The notes beneath the pieces are model-generated. The model had not been told where the DNA came from, did not search any database, and worked only from the letters and a program-made list of their open reading frames with translations. A program made the position numbers and the translations under genes. DNA of 64,000 nt from an uncultured Lachnospiraceae bacterium (GTDB taxonomy: Bacteria; Bacillota; Clostridia; Lachnospirales; Lachnospiraceae), in the NCBI GenBank assembly GCA_900317505.1, contig ONHB01000004.1, positions 1-64,000 of the forward strand. The letters run 5' to 3'. This document shows, piece by piece, positions 24,837 through 34,345 of the stretch (the first letter of the stretch is position 1; each line of letters begins with the position of its first letter).

Positions 24837-25449
24837 CTTTCATTACCCCCACGTATTTTATTATCGTTTCAGCCACCTTATCAAGCGGCACACTTTCGTC
24901 CGTCAATCCAGCCAGATCAATAGCCCGCGGCATTCCATAAACGGCACACGTTTCTTTGTTTTGTGTAACTACAACAATCTGCTTGCTGTCCTTCAGGCTC
25001 CGGATGCCATTTTTGCTATCCGCTCCCATGCCGGTAAGTACCACACATATGATCCTCTCGTACCCACTGGCCGCCAATGACTCAAATAAATAATTGGCAC
25101 AAGGCTTGACACCTTCCCTGGGCTCTCCGTCAAACAGCCTGAGCTCTTCACCGGTACACCTGCGTTTTAATTCCATATGCAGACCGCCCTTTGCCATGTA
25201 GGCACATCCCTTTTTTATCGTCATGCCGTCCTCTGCTTCAACCACATGAAGACTTGACATTGTGTCCAGCCTGGCGGATAAAGACTTGGTAAATCCGGCA
25301 GGCATATGCTGCACAATAAGGACCGGTGCATTGAGATTTCCGGGTAGTCCGGGCAATACATGCATCAGTGCCCTGGGTCCTCCCGTCGAACTGGCAATGA
25401 CAACAATCTGATTGTCTTTATTTATTATATCACAACTTTTTCTACTCAT
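24826..25449 (-). CDS. CheB-type methylesterase domain protein lacking the receiver domain
   Basis: A 207-residue protein equal to the catalytic half of CheB. It removes methyl groups from receptor glutamates. The catalytic triad is in place: Ser21 (ASSTGGP), His48 (VQHMPAGF) and Asp144 (GMGADSKNG). The usual N-terminal receiver domain of about 120 residues is absent, and the upstream gene ends only 38 bases before this start, so no receiver is hidden in another frame. Hence it should not be turned on by CheA phosphorylation. The ATG at 25449 has AGGTGA 10 bases before it. It is coupled to cheA by an 11-base overlap. Confidence 0.92.
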   Translation of the reverse strand: MSRKSCDIINKDNQIVVIASSTGGPRALMHVLPGLPGNLNAPVLIVQHMPAGFTKSLSARLDTMSSLHVVEAEDGMTIKKGCAYMAKGGLHMELKRRCTGEELRLFDGEPREGVKPCANYLFESLAASGYERIICVVLTGMGADSKNGIRSLKDSKQIVVVTQNKETCAVYGMPRAIDLAGLTDESVPLDKVAETIIKYVGVMKDGC

Positions 25450-25487
25450 AAGTGCAAAGTCACCTGTCAATCAATTTTTTTATTGTC

Positions 25488-26207
25488 TTACTGGATTCTA
25501 CTGCGTTTTTTGCGTTCCTCTTCAAAAATAAATCGGATAATAGATTCTCTTTCACTGTTCATGATCTTTTCAAACATCAGTCGATGTTCGTATTCATCGT
25601 TGTCATTTTCCAGTTTTTGACAGCTTAATATTCTTCCGATCAGCTGATACACAGTTTCTTTTCCGTGTACCTGCAAAGAAAAGGAAAGTACCACCATATC
25701 ATCCACCTCAAATGCAGTCTTTGACAGGAATTTCATGCCACCGCCGCTGATATCACGGATCTCACATTTTTTCATAATCAGTCCGTGCTGGACATGAAAT
25801 ACATCCTTATCCAGATCTCTCAGCTCCTCATCCATCATTGTCCTTGCTTTTAAAGGAATAGATGTGGAATAACGATAGTATTCCCTCCGTTGGAACTTCT
25901 CAAGCTTAGAAGTGGTCTCAGCTAACAGGATATATACATTATTGCTCTTATATCTGTCCACGATGCGTACAAAACACTGATACAGTCCATTTTTTGTATA
26001 GAAACAGAACTGATACTCCCCATCCTTTGGAAGCAGGATCAGCTTGGAGCCTTCCATCGGCATCAGTATTTCAAGCTGGTTATCCTCAATCAGATCATAT
26101 ATTTTGGATGTATATACTTTTTTACTGGATGAATTGCCTAAAATAGCTTTTTCGACAGCCATAATGTCAATTTTTTCACCGGGTCTGACTAATTCCGTTA
26201 ATGTCAT
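25488..26207 (-). CDS. YcgR-like PilZ domain protein (c-di-GMP-responsive flagellar brake)
   Basis: A 239-residue protein with an N-terminal YcgR/MotI-type domain (about 5-105) and a C-terminal PilZ domain (about 107-235). The c-di-GMP-binding motifs are present: the Arg-rich QRREYYR and, after about 45 residues, DISGGGMKF. In B. subtilis MotI binds the stator when c-di-GMP rises. Here the gene is inside the fla/che operon between flhG and cheB, which supports a motor-linked role and not a general one. SD AGGAGC, 6 bases before ATG. Confidence 0.92.
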   Translation of the reverse strand: MTLTELVRPGEKIDIMAVEKAILGNSSSKKVYTSKIYDLIEDNQLEILMPMEGSKLILLPKDGEYQFCFYTKNGLYQCFVRIVDRYKSNNVYILLAETTSKLEKFQRREYYRYSTSIPLKARTMMDEELRDLDKDVFHVQHGLIMKKCEIRDISGGGMKFLSKTAFEVDDMVVLSFSLQVHGKETVYQLIGRILSCQKLENDNDEYEHRLMFEKIMNSERESIIRFIFEEERKKRSRIQ

Positions 26208-26239
26208 AAATCTGCTCCTTTGTTTATGATATCCTTATC

Positions 26240-27115
26240 CTATTTCCTCGTAATAATGTGAGAGAAAAATGCTGCCATTCCCCTTTTGGGCGTCGCAAGA
26301 GCTGGTTCCCCGTACATCAAAACCTGTGCAATTTCCTGATATGCCTTGGCCGATCTTGCATTGGGTGTTGCTAAAGAAACCGGCATCTGCTGCATGACAG
26401 CCTGACTAAGATACGTATCCTGCGGTACACTGCCAAGATAGGATATCGGCAGCTTCAGATATCGCGCTACAACCGCATTCAGCTTTGTAAATAAAGCCTT
26501 TCCTTCGTTTTGGTTGGCTACTTTATTGGCCATTACCTTGATCTGTGACATTTCCGTTGAAAAGCGGTCATGCCTGTTGAGTGCTTTCAGCAATGAATAG
26601 GAATCGGTAATCGAGGTCGGCTCCGGCGTCGTCACTAAAATAATTTCCCCACTTGCCACAAGAAATTCCAAAACAGCATCGGAAATTCCCGCACCGGTAT
26701 CTACGATCACAATATCCGCGATTGCATCCAGCTCTGCCAGATTCTGAATGATATAAATCAGATATTCACGGCTCAGATTGGAAAGCCCGGCAATTCCGGA
26801 TCCACCGGAAATAAATCCGACACCGGCCGGTCCCCAGGTAATGATATCTTTGATATTTTTGCCCTGATAGATCAGATCGCACAGATTGTGCTTTGGTACC
26901 GTACCAAACATGATCTCAATATTGGCAAGCCCAAAATCCGCATCCAGAATGATCACGCGCTGTCCCATCTGACGGAACTGGATGGCTAAATTGATCGCGG
27001 TATTGGATTTGCCAACTCCGCCTTTTCCACTGGTCACGGTGATGACCCTTGCCACAGGACGTTTGGGCTGATTGTTCATTTTAATAATATTTCTTAAGTT
27101 TTCTGCCTGATCCAT
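26240..27115 (-). CDS. flhG: flagellar number regulator FlhG (MinD/ParA-like ATPase)
   Basis: A 291-residue ATPase of the MinD family with deviant Walker A KGGVGKS (31-37), switch motifs DADFGLANIE and VDTGAGISD, and an N-terminal motif DQAENLR that in FlhG proteins stimulates the FlhF GTPase. ATG at 27115 is chosen because AAGGAGG lies 5 bases upstream; an earlier GTG/ATG frame opening at 27148 would overlap flhF. It acts with FlhF to set flagellar number and place. Confidence 0.95.
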   Translation of the reverse strand: MDQAENLRNIIKMNNQPKRPVARVITVTSGKGGVGKSNTAINLAIQFRQMGQRVIILDADFGLANIEIMFGTVPKHNLCDLIYQGKNIKDIITWGPAGVGFISGGSGIAGLSNLSREYLIYIIQNLAELDAIADIVIVDTGAGISDAVLEFLVASGEIILVTTPEPTSITDSYSLLKALNRHDRFSTEMSQIKVMANKVANQNEGKALFTKLNAVVARYLKLPISYLGSVPQDTYLSQAVMQQMPVSLATPNARSAKAYQEIAQVLMYGEPALATPKRGMAAFFSHIITRK

Positions 27116-27125
27116 AAACTCCTCC

Positions 27126-28370
27126 TTAAGAAATCCTGTTTCCGCCAAGCAGAAGCTTTACTGTCTTTTGCGGGTTAAAATCTTCCATATCATCCGGCAC
27201 ATTCTGTCCACAGGTCACATAGGAAAGCCTGGCTCCTGTGTGAAGCTTGAGATTTAAAAGATTGCCCAGACAGGTCGTTTCATCTAACTTGGTAAAAATA
27301 AGTTTAAACTGAACCATCGTCGCATATGCATCTGCAATATTTAACAGATCCTTGTACTTGGTGGTCGCACTGACAACCAGATATACTTCTTTTTCCAATT
27401 CGGGATCCACGGCATTTATAAACTCATTCATGGCATTTCTCTGTGTCTCATTGTGGTGGGAATGCCCTGCCGTATCCATGAAAATATAGTCATAATCCTT
27501 GTAACGCTCAATCTCCTTTTGCATTTCCTCCGTCGTATAGATAATGCTGAACGGAACATTCAGGATATTGGCGTAGGTGCGTAACTGCTCTGCAGCTGCA
27601 ATACGGTAAGTATCCATGGTAAACAAAGCTACCTTTTTCTTTTGCTCCACAGAATATCTGGATGCGATCTTGGCAATGGTGGTCGTCTTGCCGACACCGG
27701 TCGGTCCGATGAAAAATACGACCTTCGGTCCCTTTTTTGCAGGTGTGATACCCTCAGGCTGCTCAAATTTTAAAATCATCTTCTGATATACATTGGAAAG
27801 CATAAAATCGATGGGCATATTGGGCTTTAAGACAGCGTCCAGCTCATCAATGATCTGGTTGGCATAAGTCTCTGCGACTTCATTTTCCAGGAGCGTATTA
27901 TAAAGAAGCTTTAAGAAACGCACATTGCTGTTTTCTTCCTCCTCCGGTTTATCATGGGTGGCCGGCGCTTTTTCTGTTTTGGGTTCTTCCTTTGCTTCAT
28001 CCCGCTGGAGCTGTTTTTCAATCAGGCTCTGCAGGCTGTCAAGCTTCTGCTCCAGTACCTTATCATTTTTACCTGTTTCAGCAGGCTGCACATTGGAAAC
28101 AGACTTTGGCACATCCGGCGTTTTTATACCGGCTGTACTTTCCTTTTGCACATTTTCTGCAGGCTGGACCTTCTTTTTTTCGGGCAGGATGCGATCCGGT
28201 TCCTCTTCCAGAGCAACCGTTACCTCGATCAACTTGGACTTTAAAAAAGCAAACAGTCCTTTTCTTTTTACCTCTTTGACATTCATGACAACAATGCCAG
28301 CTCCAAGCTCTTTTTTGGCAGCTTCTATTGCATCATTTTCTGTTTTTCCCTGAAATTTTTTGATAATCAT
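27126..28370 (-). CDS. flhF: flagellar biosynthesis SRP-like GTPase FlhF
   Basis: A 414-residue protein with a basic N-terminal B domain (MIIKKFQGKTENDAI), a variable charged linker (about 60-150), then N and G domains of SRP GTPases: FIGPTGVGKTTTIAK (220-234), FMDTAGHSHHN and TKLDETT. The C-terminal end carries the LSYVTCGQNVPDDME motif typical of FlhF. It begins immediately at the flhA stop codon, without a gap. Confidence 0.96.
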   Translation of the reverse strand: MIIKKFQGKTENDAIEAAKKELGAGIVVMNVKEVKRKGLFAFLKSKLIEVTVALEEEPDRILPEKKKVQPAENVQKESTAGIKTPDVPKSVSNVQPAETGKNDKVLEQKLDSLQSLIEKQLQRDEAKEEPKTEKAPATHDKPEEEENSNVRFLKLLYNTLLENEVAETYANQIIDELDAVLKPNMPIDFMLSNVYQKMILKFEQPEGITPAKKGPKVVFFIGPTGVGKTTTIAKIASRYSVEQKKKVALFTMDTYRIAAAEQLRTYANILNVPFSIIYTTEEMQKEIERYKDYDYIFMDTAGHSHHNETQRNAMNEFINAVDPELEKEVYLVVSATTKYKDLLNIADAYATMVQFKLIFTKLDETTCLGNLLNLKLHTGARLSYVTCGQNVPDDMEDFNPQKTVKLLLGGNRIS

Positions 28371-30404
28371 TTACAATTTCACCGTCCCAACTGACTGTAA
28401 TTCAACATTCGGCTCTATTTCATTATAGGATACCACAATAAGATCCGGCAGATACTGCTCTGTCATTTTCTTAAAATATATCCGGACAATCGGAGAAGTA
28501 ATCACGATCTGCGGTCTTCCAAGGCTGTCCAGTTTTTCTACTTCTGTCTTGGTATGGTCTATGATCGTCCTTGTTTTTTCGGGATCAAGCGTCAGGTATG
28601 CACCCTGCTCTGTCTGTTTGACACTTCCCATGATCTCCTGCTCGACCTTGGCATCTACCGTGACTACACTTGTCGTCTCATTGGGAGCAAAATATTTGGC
28701 ACAGATAGCACGCTTTAATGCCTGTCGCACATATTCTGTCAAAATATCCGTATCCCTGGTAGAAGCCGCATAATCGGCAAGTGTTTCAAATATGGTAAGC
28801 AGATCTCTTATGGAAACACCCTCCATCAGCAGATTCTGCAATACCTTCTGAACCTCACCAAGCCCAAGAAGCTTGGGTACAAGCTCTTCGACAATGGAAG
28901 GATTGGTTTCTTTTAAGTTGTTGACCAGATTTTGTACGTCCTGACGTGTCAGAAGCTCTGCAATGTGCTGACGGATAACCTCGGTCAGATGCGTTGCAAT
29001 GATGCTTGGCGGATCCACAACGGTATAGCCAAGACTTTCGGCTCTCTCCCTCTGCCCCTCGGTGATCCAGATTGCCGGCAGATGGAAGGATGGTTCAAAG
29101 GTCGGAATACCGGTGATCTCTTCCTCGACATAGCCGGGGTTCATCGCCATATAATGGTCAAAGAGGATTTCTCCTTCGGAAACCTGGATTCCCTTGATCT
29201 TGATAATGTATTGATTAGGATTTAACTGGATGTTGTCCCTTAAACGGATGATCGGCACAACCGTACCAAGCTCAAGTGCAATCTGCCGTCTGATCATAAC
29301 AACACGATCCAGTAAATCGCCTCCCTGATTGACATCTGCAAGCGGTATGATACCATAACCAAATTCCAGCTCGATCGGATCCACCTGCAGCAGGGAATTG
29401 ACATTTTCGGGCTGTCTGATCTCTTCTGCCTCTGCCTCTTCCATATCCACGGCACTTTCAATGCCGGAGGTCTCAATCTGCGCCTGCATATTGCGTCCGC
29501 AAAGGATAAAACAAAAGCCTAAAGCCAGAAACAATACAGCATTTAACGGTGTAACAACACCTAAGAAACACAAAATAGCCCCTACCTGATAACAGGCCTT
29601 GGGCATACCGAATAACTGCTTGATCAGAACGGAACCAAAATCAGAATCCTTGCTTCCCTTGGTAACCAGAATACCGGTGGAAAGTGAGATTAAAAGCGAC
29701 GGGATCTGGCTGACAAGTCCGTCACCGATGGTCAGAATGGAATAACGGTTTAGCGCCGTATTGATGTCCATGCCGTTTCGAAGCATGCCCATCGCAATAC
29801 CGCCGACCAAGTTGACAACGGTAATGATCAGTCCGGCAGTTGCATCTCCCTTTACGTATTTAACAGCACCATCCATGCTACCGAAAAAGCTGGATTCCTG
29901 CTGGATCTTTTCTCTTCGTATCTTGGCCTCGGCATCTGTAATAGCACCTGTATTGAGGTCTGCATCAATCGCCATCTGCTTACCTGGCATAGCATCCAGA
30001 GTGAATCGGGCTGTAACCTCAGCTACACGTTCAGAACCTTTGTTGATTACCATAAACTGAATGATGATCAGGATGACAAACACGATCGCGCCCATGATCA
30101 GATCACCACTACCAACGAAGTTTCCGAAGGTCTCAACGACGTTTCCGGGACTTCCGGTGGTAAGGATCAGTCTTGTGGAAGAAACATTTAATGCAATTCT
30201 GAAAATGGTTGTAAACAAAAGGATGGTCGGGAAATAAGACATTTCCAGAACCTCTTTTGCAAACATACAACGGAACATGATCAGGAAAGCAAGTGAAATA
30301 TTGCAGGCTAACAGCACATCCAAAAGTGCGGAAGGAATCGGTACAATCAACATAACAAATGCTGCAACAATATATAATGCAACGCCCAAATCGGCTTTTT
30401 TCAT
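28371..30404 (-). CDS. flhA: flagellar export apparatus protein FlhA
   Basis: A 677-residue export gate protein. About eight membrane segments fill the first 310 residues, with the FHIPEP-family signature around RIALNVSSTRLIL and the loop KQMAIDADLNTG. The cytoplasmic C-terminal domain (about 345-677) forms the substrate-docking ring. It follows flhB by about 85 bases with SD AAAGGAGAGG. Intact and of normal length. Confidence 0.97.
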   Translation of the reverse strand: MKKADLGVALYIVAAFVMLIVPIPSALLDVLLACNISLAFLIMFRCMFAKEVLEMSYFPTILLFTTIFRIALNVSSTRLILTTGSPGNVVETFGNFVGSGDLIMGAIVFVILIIIQFMVINKGSERVAEVTARFTLDAMPGKQMAIDADLNTGAITDAEAKIRREKIQQESSFFGSMDGAVKYVKGDATAGLIITVVNLVGGIAMGMLRNGMDINTALNRYSILTIGDGLVSQIPSLLISLSTGILVTKGSKDSDFGSVLIKQLFGMPKACYQVGAILCFLGVVTPLNAVLFLALGFCFILCGRNMQAQIETSGIESAVDMEEAEAEEIRQPENVNSLLQVDPIELEFGYGIIPLADVNQGGDLLDRVVMIRRQIALELGTVVPIIRLRDNIQLNPNQYIIKIKGIQVSEGEILFDHYMAMNPGYVEEEITGIPTFEPSFHLPAIWITEGQRERAESLGYTVVDPPSIIATHLTEVIRQHIAELLTRQDVQNLVNNLKETNPSIVEELVPKLLGLGEVQKVLQNLLMEGVSIRDLLTIFETLADYAASTRDTDILTEYVRQALKRAICAKYFAPNETTSVVTVDAKVEQEIMGSVKQTEQGAYLTLDPEKTRTIIDHTKTEVEKLDSLGRPQIVITSPIVRIYFKKMTEQYLPDLIVVSYNEIEPNVELQSVGTVKL

Positions 30405-30488
30405 TTTGTACCTCTCCTTTCCTTTTATACATTGATGGATCTTTTGGTCCGTAACCGGACACTTCCTGTCTGCTGACTATATATCACA

Positions 30489-31598
30489 TCAGATCTTGCC
30501 CTGCATATGGTAAACCATCGCCAGTACCTCGGCGACTGCCTGATAAAGCTCCTGCGGCACCTGCTCTCCCAGCTCCACATTGTGATAGAGCATACGCGCC
30601 AGAGGCTTGTTTTCTACAATTTCTATCTGATATTCCTTTGCTTTTTCTTTGATCTTCTGCGCCAGATAGTCCTCGCCCTTTGCCACAACAATCGGCGCCG
30701 GTGCGATCTGTGCATCATACTTGACGGCAACTGCAAAATGCGTCGGGTTGGTGATGACCACATCCGCCTCAGGCAGCTGCTGCATCATACGTCTGCGGGA
30801 TGCCTCCTGCATCTTGGCACGTATCTTGCCCTTTACCTGTGGATCACCTTCTGCCTGTTTGTATTCATCCTTTACTTCCTGCTTGGTCATCTTCTGGTCT
30901 TCATGGAACTTATGCTTTTGATATGCAAAATCCAAAGCAGCGATCAATACATAAATAATGGATACCTTCAGGCCGAAGTTGATGGCAAGATCACCGGCTG
31001 CGGCGATTCCCTGCCACAATGGCATATTGAAAAGCAGGTAAATAATATCGGTATTGTCTTTAAAGGTTGAATAGGCAACCCATGCGATCAGCCCGATCTT
31101 TAAGATGGACTTGACAAGCTCCATCAAAGACTGTGTCGAAAATATACGCTTAAAGCCATTAACCGGATTCATTTTACTAAGCTTTGGCTGCATCGGTTTG
31201 GCGGTCGGTTTCCATTTGACCTGTATCAGATCCGATAAAAATGCAGCAATAAAGCCCAGTATCAGAAATGGTGCAACGACCAGTAAAATCTTTAACATCG
31301 AATTTTTGATGAGTGCTTCTATGGAACCGGTTGCCACAAACCCATCCGGCATGCGGATTGCATCGCCGATCTTATCATAGGACATCGAAAAAACAGACAG
31401 TAAATTTTCACCTAAGAAACCAAGTCCGAATTTTAATATCAGAAACAACACAATTAGCCCGGTTGCATTGGCAATTTCTTTGCTCTTTGCTACCTGGCCT
31501 TCTTTTCTTGCGTCGCTTATTTTTTTGGCGGTAGGTTCTTCAGTCTTTTCTCCGCCCGGTCCTTCTTTGGCGAAGAACTGCAGATTGTATTGGATCAA
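30489..31598 (-). CDS. flhB: flagellar export switch protein FlhB
   Basis: A 369-residue protein with four membrane segments and a cytoplasmic domain that cleaves itself at NPTH (284-287) to change substrate class from hook to filament. Start is a TTG at 31598, with GGAGG about 10 bases upstream inside fliR; the TTGA overlaps the fliR stop codon. Some relatives begin with a similar short hydrophilic leader (LQFFAKEG). Confidence 0.96.
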   Translation of the reverse strand: MIQYNLQFFAKEGPGGEKTEEPTAKKISDARKEGQVAKSKEIANATGLIVLFLILKFGLGFLGENLLSVFSMSYDKIGDAIRMPDGFVATGSIEALIKNSMLKILLVVAPFLILGFIAAFLSDLIQVKWKPTAKPMQPKLSKMNPVNGFKRIFSTQSLMELVKSILKIGLIAWVAYSTFKDNTDIIYLLFNMPLWQGIAAAGDLAINFGLKVSIIYVLIAALDFAYQKHKFHEDQKMTKQEVKDEYKQAEGDPQVKGKIRAKMQEASRRRMMQQLPEADVVITNPTHFAVAVKYDAQIAPAPIVVAKGEDYLAQKIKEKAKEYQIEIVENKPLARMLYHNVELGEQVPQELYQAVAEVLAMVYHMQGKI

Positions 31599-32380
31599 GC
31601 CATCATCGCCTCCACAAAAGTAACCATCATCGTCTTCATCTCAGTAAATATCATATCTGAAATATACGGTAACATCCCCACCGTCAAAAACATAACTCCA
31701 AGCCCCAACAACAGTTTGATCTGCATACCAACAGCAAACATGTTGAGCTGCGGAGCAACCTTTGCCATAATACCCAGAATGACATTGGTGATCAGCATAA
31801 CACAAAAAACGGGAAGGCAGATCCGGAAGCCAATATTGATATAATCCGACATAAAACGGATAATTCCCGTTATCAGGCTCTCACTATGAAAAACAGCTCC
31901 ATTGACCGGTATCAGTGTATAGGTCTCAACAAAGGCTTTTACCAGATACTGATGCAGATTGGAAACAATCAAAAGCAGTAAAACCATATACTGATAAAAG
32001 ATACCTGATACACTCACGGTGTCTTTTGTCATCGGATCGTACTCACTTGCCATTGCCAATCCGATTTCCATATCAACCATTCTTCCGGCAAACGAAACAA
32101 TATAAGTACAGATATTGACACCCAGACCGATCAACAATCCGGTAAATACCTCTCTTGTGACGATCATGGCATATTCCAGTACCGTCCGGTATTCCATTGC
32201 CTGATGCGGCATGGTAGCCTCATAAATGAGCACTGCAAAGAAAAAAGAAAATGCCGCTCTCACACGTCTGGGTGTATTGTTGGTGCTGAAAAAAGGAGCT
32301 ACAAACACAAAGCTTGCCACACGTGCCAGAATCAGCAGAAAATATTCAAATTCATACATGGAAAAGGAATAATTGATCAT
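31595..32380 (-). CDS. fliR: flagellar export apparatus protein FliR
   Basis: A 261-residue integral membrane protein with about six hydrophobic segments and the FliR family pattern (LARVASFVFVAPFFS near the start, MVDMEIGLAMASEYDP in the middle). With FliP and FliQ it builds the export gate. AAGGTGA precedes the ATG by 4 bases, directly downstream of fliQ, and the end overlaps flhB. Confidence 0.95.
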   Translation of the reverse strand: MINYSFSMYEFEYFLLILARVASFVFVAPFFSTNNTPRRVRAAFSFFFAVLIYEATMPHQAMEYRTVLEYAMIVTREVFTGLLIGLGVNICTYIVSFAGRMVDMEIGLAMASEYDPMTKDTVSVSGIFYQYMVLLLLIVSNLHQYLVKAFVETYTLIPVNGAVFHSESLITGIIRFMSDYINIGFRICLPVFCVMLITNVILGIMAKVAPQLNMFAVGMQIKLLLGLGVMFLTVGMLPYISDMIFTEMKTMMVTFVEAMMA

Positions 32381-32384
32381 CCCG

Positions 32385-32654
32385 TCACCTTATATAAAGA
32401 GAAAAATTGGACCATAAATCCACCATAAATCCACTCATATTGTCAAGCATCCATCCACCAAGCAGCATAAGTGTCAAAAAAACAGCCAGTATTTTGGGAA
32501 CAAATGTCAGTGTCTGTTCCTGAATGGATGTGACCGTCTGGAAAATACTGATGACCAGTCCGACAGCCAGTGACACCAATAAAATCGGTGCGGAAGTCTT
32601 GATGATCAGGAAAAGTGCATCACTTCCCATATCTACGACCCAGTCTGTTGACAT
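32385..32654 (-). CDS. fliQ: flagellar export apparatus protein FliQ
   Basis: An 89-residue protein with two membrane helices (IIKTSAPILLVSLAVGLVIS and ILAVFLTLMLLGGWML) and the conserved FQTVTSIQEQTLTFVPK loop between them. The ATG at 32654 is preferred over that at 32663 because AAAGG lies 9 bases before it. It lies between fliP and fliR as in most fla operons. Confidence 0.95.
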   Translation of the reverse strand: MSTDWVVDMGSDALFLIIKTSAPILLVSLAVGLVISIFQTVTSIQEQTLTFVPKILAVFLTLMLLGGWMLDNMSGFMVDLWSNFSLYIR

Positions 32655-32683
32655 ATCATCCATCCTTTCTTAAAAACTATAGC

Positions 32684-33583
32684 TTAGTAAAAAGTCCGTA
32701 CCAGATTGACAATTACCAAATTCCATCCGTCTGCCAGAACAAAAAGCAGGATCTTGAACGGCATGGAAATCGTCGTCGGCGGCAGCATCATCATACCCAT
32801 ACTCATAAGTGCCGATGCAACTACCATATCAATTACGATAAACGGAATATAAATAACAAATCCGATAATAAAAGCAGTACGAAGCTCACTGACCATAAAT
32901 GCAGGGATCAGGGCACTTGTCGGGATATCGTCCAGATCTCCCGTCCATTCATAACCTCCGATATCACAAAAGGTCTTGGCATCCTTGGTCTGTGTCTGGC
33001 CATACATAAATTCCCGTAAAGGCTGTATGCCTCTCTCTAACGCAACCTCCTGCGTGATCTCTCCTGCCTCCAACGGCTTGATCGCATTGTCATTGATCTG
33101 TGTTATGACAGGATTCATAATGAAAAATGTCAAAAACAAGGACAGCGCAATCAAAATCTGATTGGGCGGAGCCGTCTGCGTATTGAGTGCCGATCTGGTA
33201 AAATGCAGCACGATCAGAATACGCGTAAAAGATGTCAAACAAATAATGAGAATGGGTGCCAAAGTGATGCCGGTCAAAATCAACATGATCCTCAGGGCAC
33301 CTGCAATAGTTCCATTCCCATCATTGTATGTAACAGTCAAGTCATTTGCTATATTCAGTTCTTTTAAATCATCAGGCGTTTCTGCAGTACCGGGCTCACG
33401 GATATTGGTCCGGTCTTCTGTTGTTCCCGCATCAGACGAAGAATCCAATGCGCCTATTGTTGTAGCATATACCTGCTGCGGTCTTAACAAGAGCACAACC
33501 GCAACCAGCATACATATCAGCAATCCTTTACGCAGATAACCGCAAAAACGTGTTTTACAACTCGTCGATTGTATGCTCTTCAT
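32684..33583 (-). CDS. fliP: flagellar export apparatus protein FliP
   Basis: A 299-residue protein with a signal-peptide-like N-terminus (KGLLICMLVAVVLLLRPQQVYA) and then a 60-residue polar stretch before the FliP core. The core shows SFTRILIVLHFTRSAL, NQILIALSLFLTFFIMNP, ALIPAFMVSELRTAF and the final VIDMVVASALMSMGMMMLPP region. It is longer than the 221 residues of B. subtilis FliP, mainly before the core. The start is uncertain: the ATG at 33583 overlaps fliO by 29 bases and lacks a close SD; the frame is open to 33700. Confidence 0.93.
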   Translation of the reverse strand: MKSIQSTSCKTRFCGYLRKGLLICMLVAVVLLLRPQQVYATTIGALDSSSDAGTTEDRTNIREPGTAETPDDLKELNIANDLTVTYNDGNGTIAGALRIMLILTGITLAPILIICLTSFTRILIVLHFTRSALNTQTAPPNQILIALSLFLTFFIMNPVITQINDNAIKPLEAGEITQEVALERGIQPLREFMYGQTQTKDAKTFCDIGGYEWTGDLDDIPTSALIPAFMVSELRTAFIIGFVIYIPFIVIDMVVASALMSMGMMMLPPTTISMPFKILLFVLADGWNLVIVNLVRTFY

Positions 33584-33971
33584 CGTCTTTGTCAATGGTC
33601 CTTTTTTGTTTTTTGCCTGCAATTTCCTTTGCCTTGTTGAAAAAGTCTTCAAATGAAACTGCCTTCTGCGTGAAACCTTCATCACGGAATGTGATTTCAT
33701 CTTCCTGTAATTCGCACAGAACTGTCACAGTATCCCTGCACACGGCAACTGCCAGATACTTGTGTCCGATACGCATAATCTGGACATATTTATTTTGTGA
33801 CAGCCTGAAAGTATCAACCGTCTCAAAATTGCTTCCTGATAGCTTTCCCTTCTGCACGCCGGCTACATACCGGGTCGTCAGCCATGTGGCGATCAGAACA
33901 ACAATAAATAAAACAATGACGGTCAACAGCTGTGCTGCCGAATCAATCGTAGATGTTGTAACAAGAAGCAT
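33555..33971 (-). CDS. fliO: flagellar export apparatus assembly protein FliO
   Basis: A 138-residue protein with one N-terminal membrane segment (about 14-34) and a small cytoplasmic beta domain (RLSQNKYVQIMRIGHKYLAVAV). FliO helps assemble the FliP ring. It starts 1 base after the cheY stop codon with only a weak SD, so translation is probably coupled. The C-terminal tail is highly charged. Confidence 0.88.
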   Translation of the reverse strand: MLLVTTSTIDSAAQLLTVIVLFIVVLIATWLTTRYVAGVQKGKLSGSNFETVDTFRLSQNKYVQIMRIGHKYLAVAVCRDTVTVLCELQEDEITFRDEGFTQKAVSFEDFFNKAKEIAGKKQKRTIDKDDEEHTIDEL

Positions 33972-33972
33972 C

Positions 33973-34335
33973 TTAACCTACAACCTTCTTTACAGCTTCC
34001 AAAACACGGTCAGCCTGGAACGGCTTTACAATAAAGTCTTTTGCACCGGCCTGGATGGATTCAATTACCATGGCCTGTTGACCCATTGCAGAACACATAA
34101 TAACCATGGCTCCGGGGTTGGCTGCTTTGATATTTTTTAAGGCCTGGATGCCATCCATCTCCGGCATGGTAATATCCATCAAAACCAGATCCGGTTTTAA
34201 TTCATTATACTTTTCTACAGCCTTTAAACCATTTTCGGCTTCTCCACATACATTGTAGCCGTTTTTGGTTAAAATATCTTTGATCATCATTCTCATAAAT
34301 GCTGCATCATCACAAATTAAAATATTCTTTGCCAT
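33973..34335 (-). CDS. cheY: chemotaxis response regulator CheY
   Basis: A 120-residue single receiver domain. Acidic pocket Asp9-Asp10, phospho-acceptor Asp54 (LMDITMP), Ser82 (MCSAMGQ) and Lys104 (VKPF) are all present. Phosphorylated by CheA, it binds the FliM/FliY switch. As in B. subtilis, it is encoded directly after the FliY gene. Confidence 0.97.
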   Translation of the reverse strand: MAKNILICDDAAFMRMMIKDILTKNGYNVCGEAENGLKAVEKYNELKPDLVLMDITMPEMDGIQALKNIKAANPGAMVIMCSAMGQQAMVIESIQAGAKDFIVKPFQADRVLEAVKKVVG

Positions 34336-34345
34336 TTTTTCTCTC

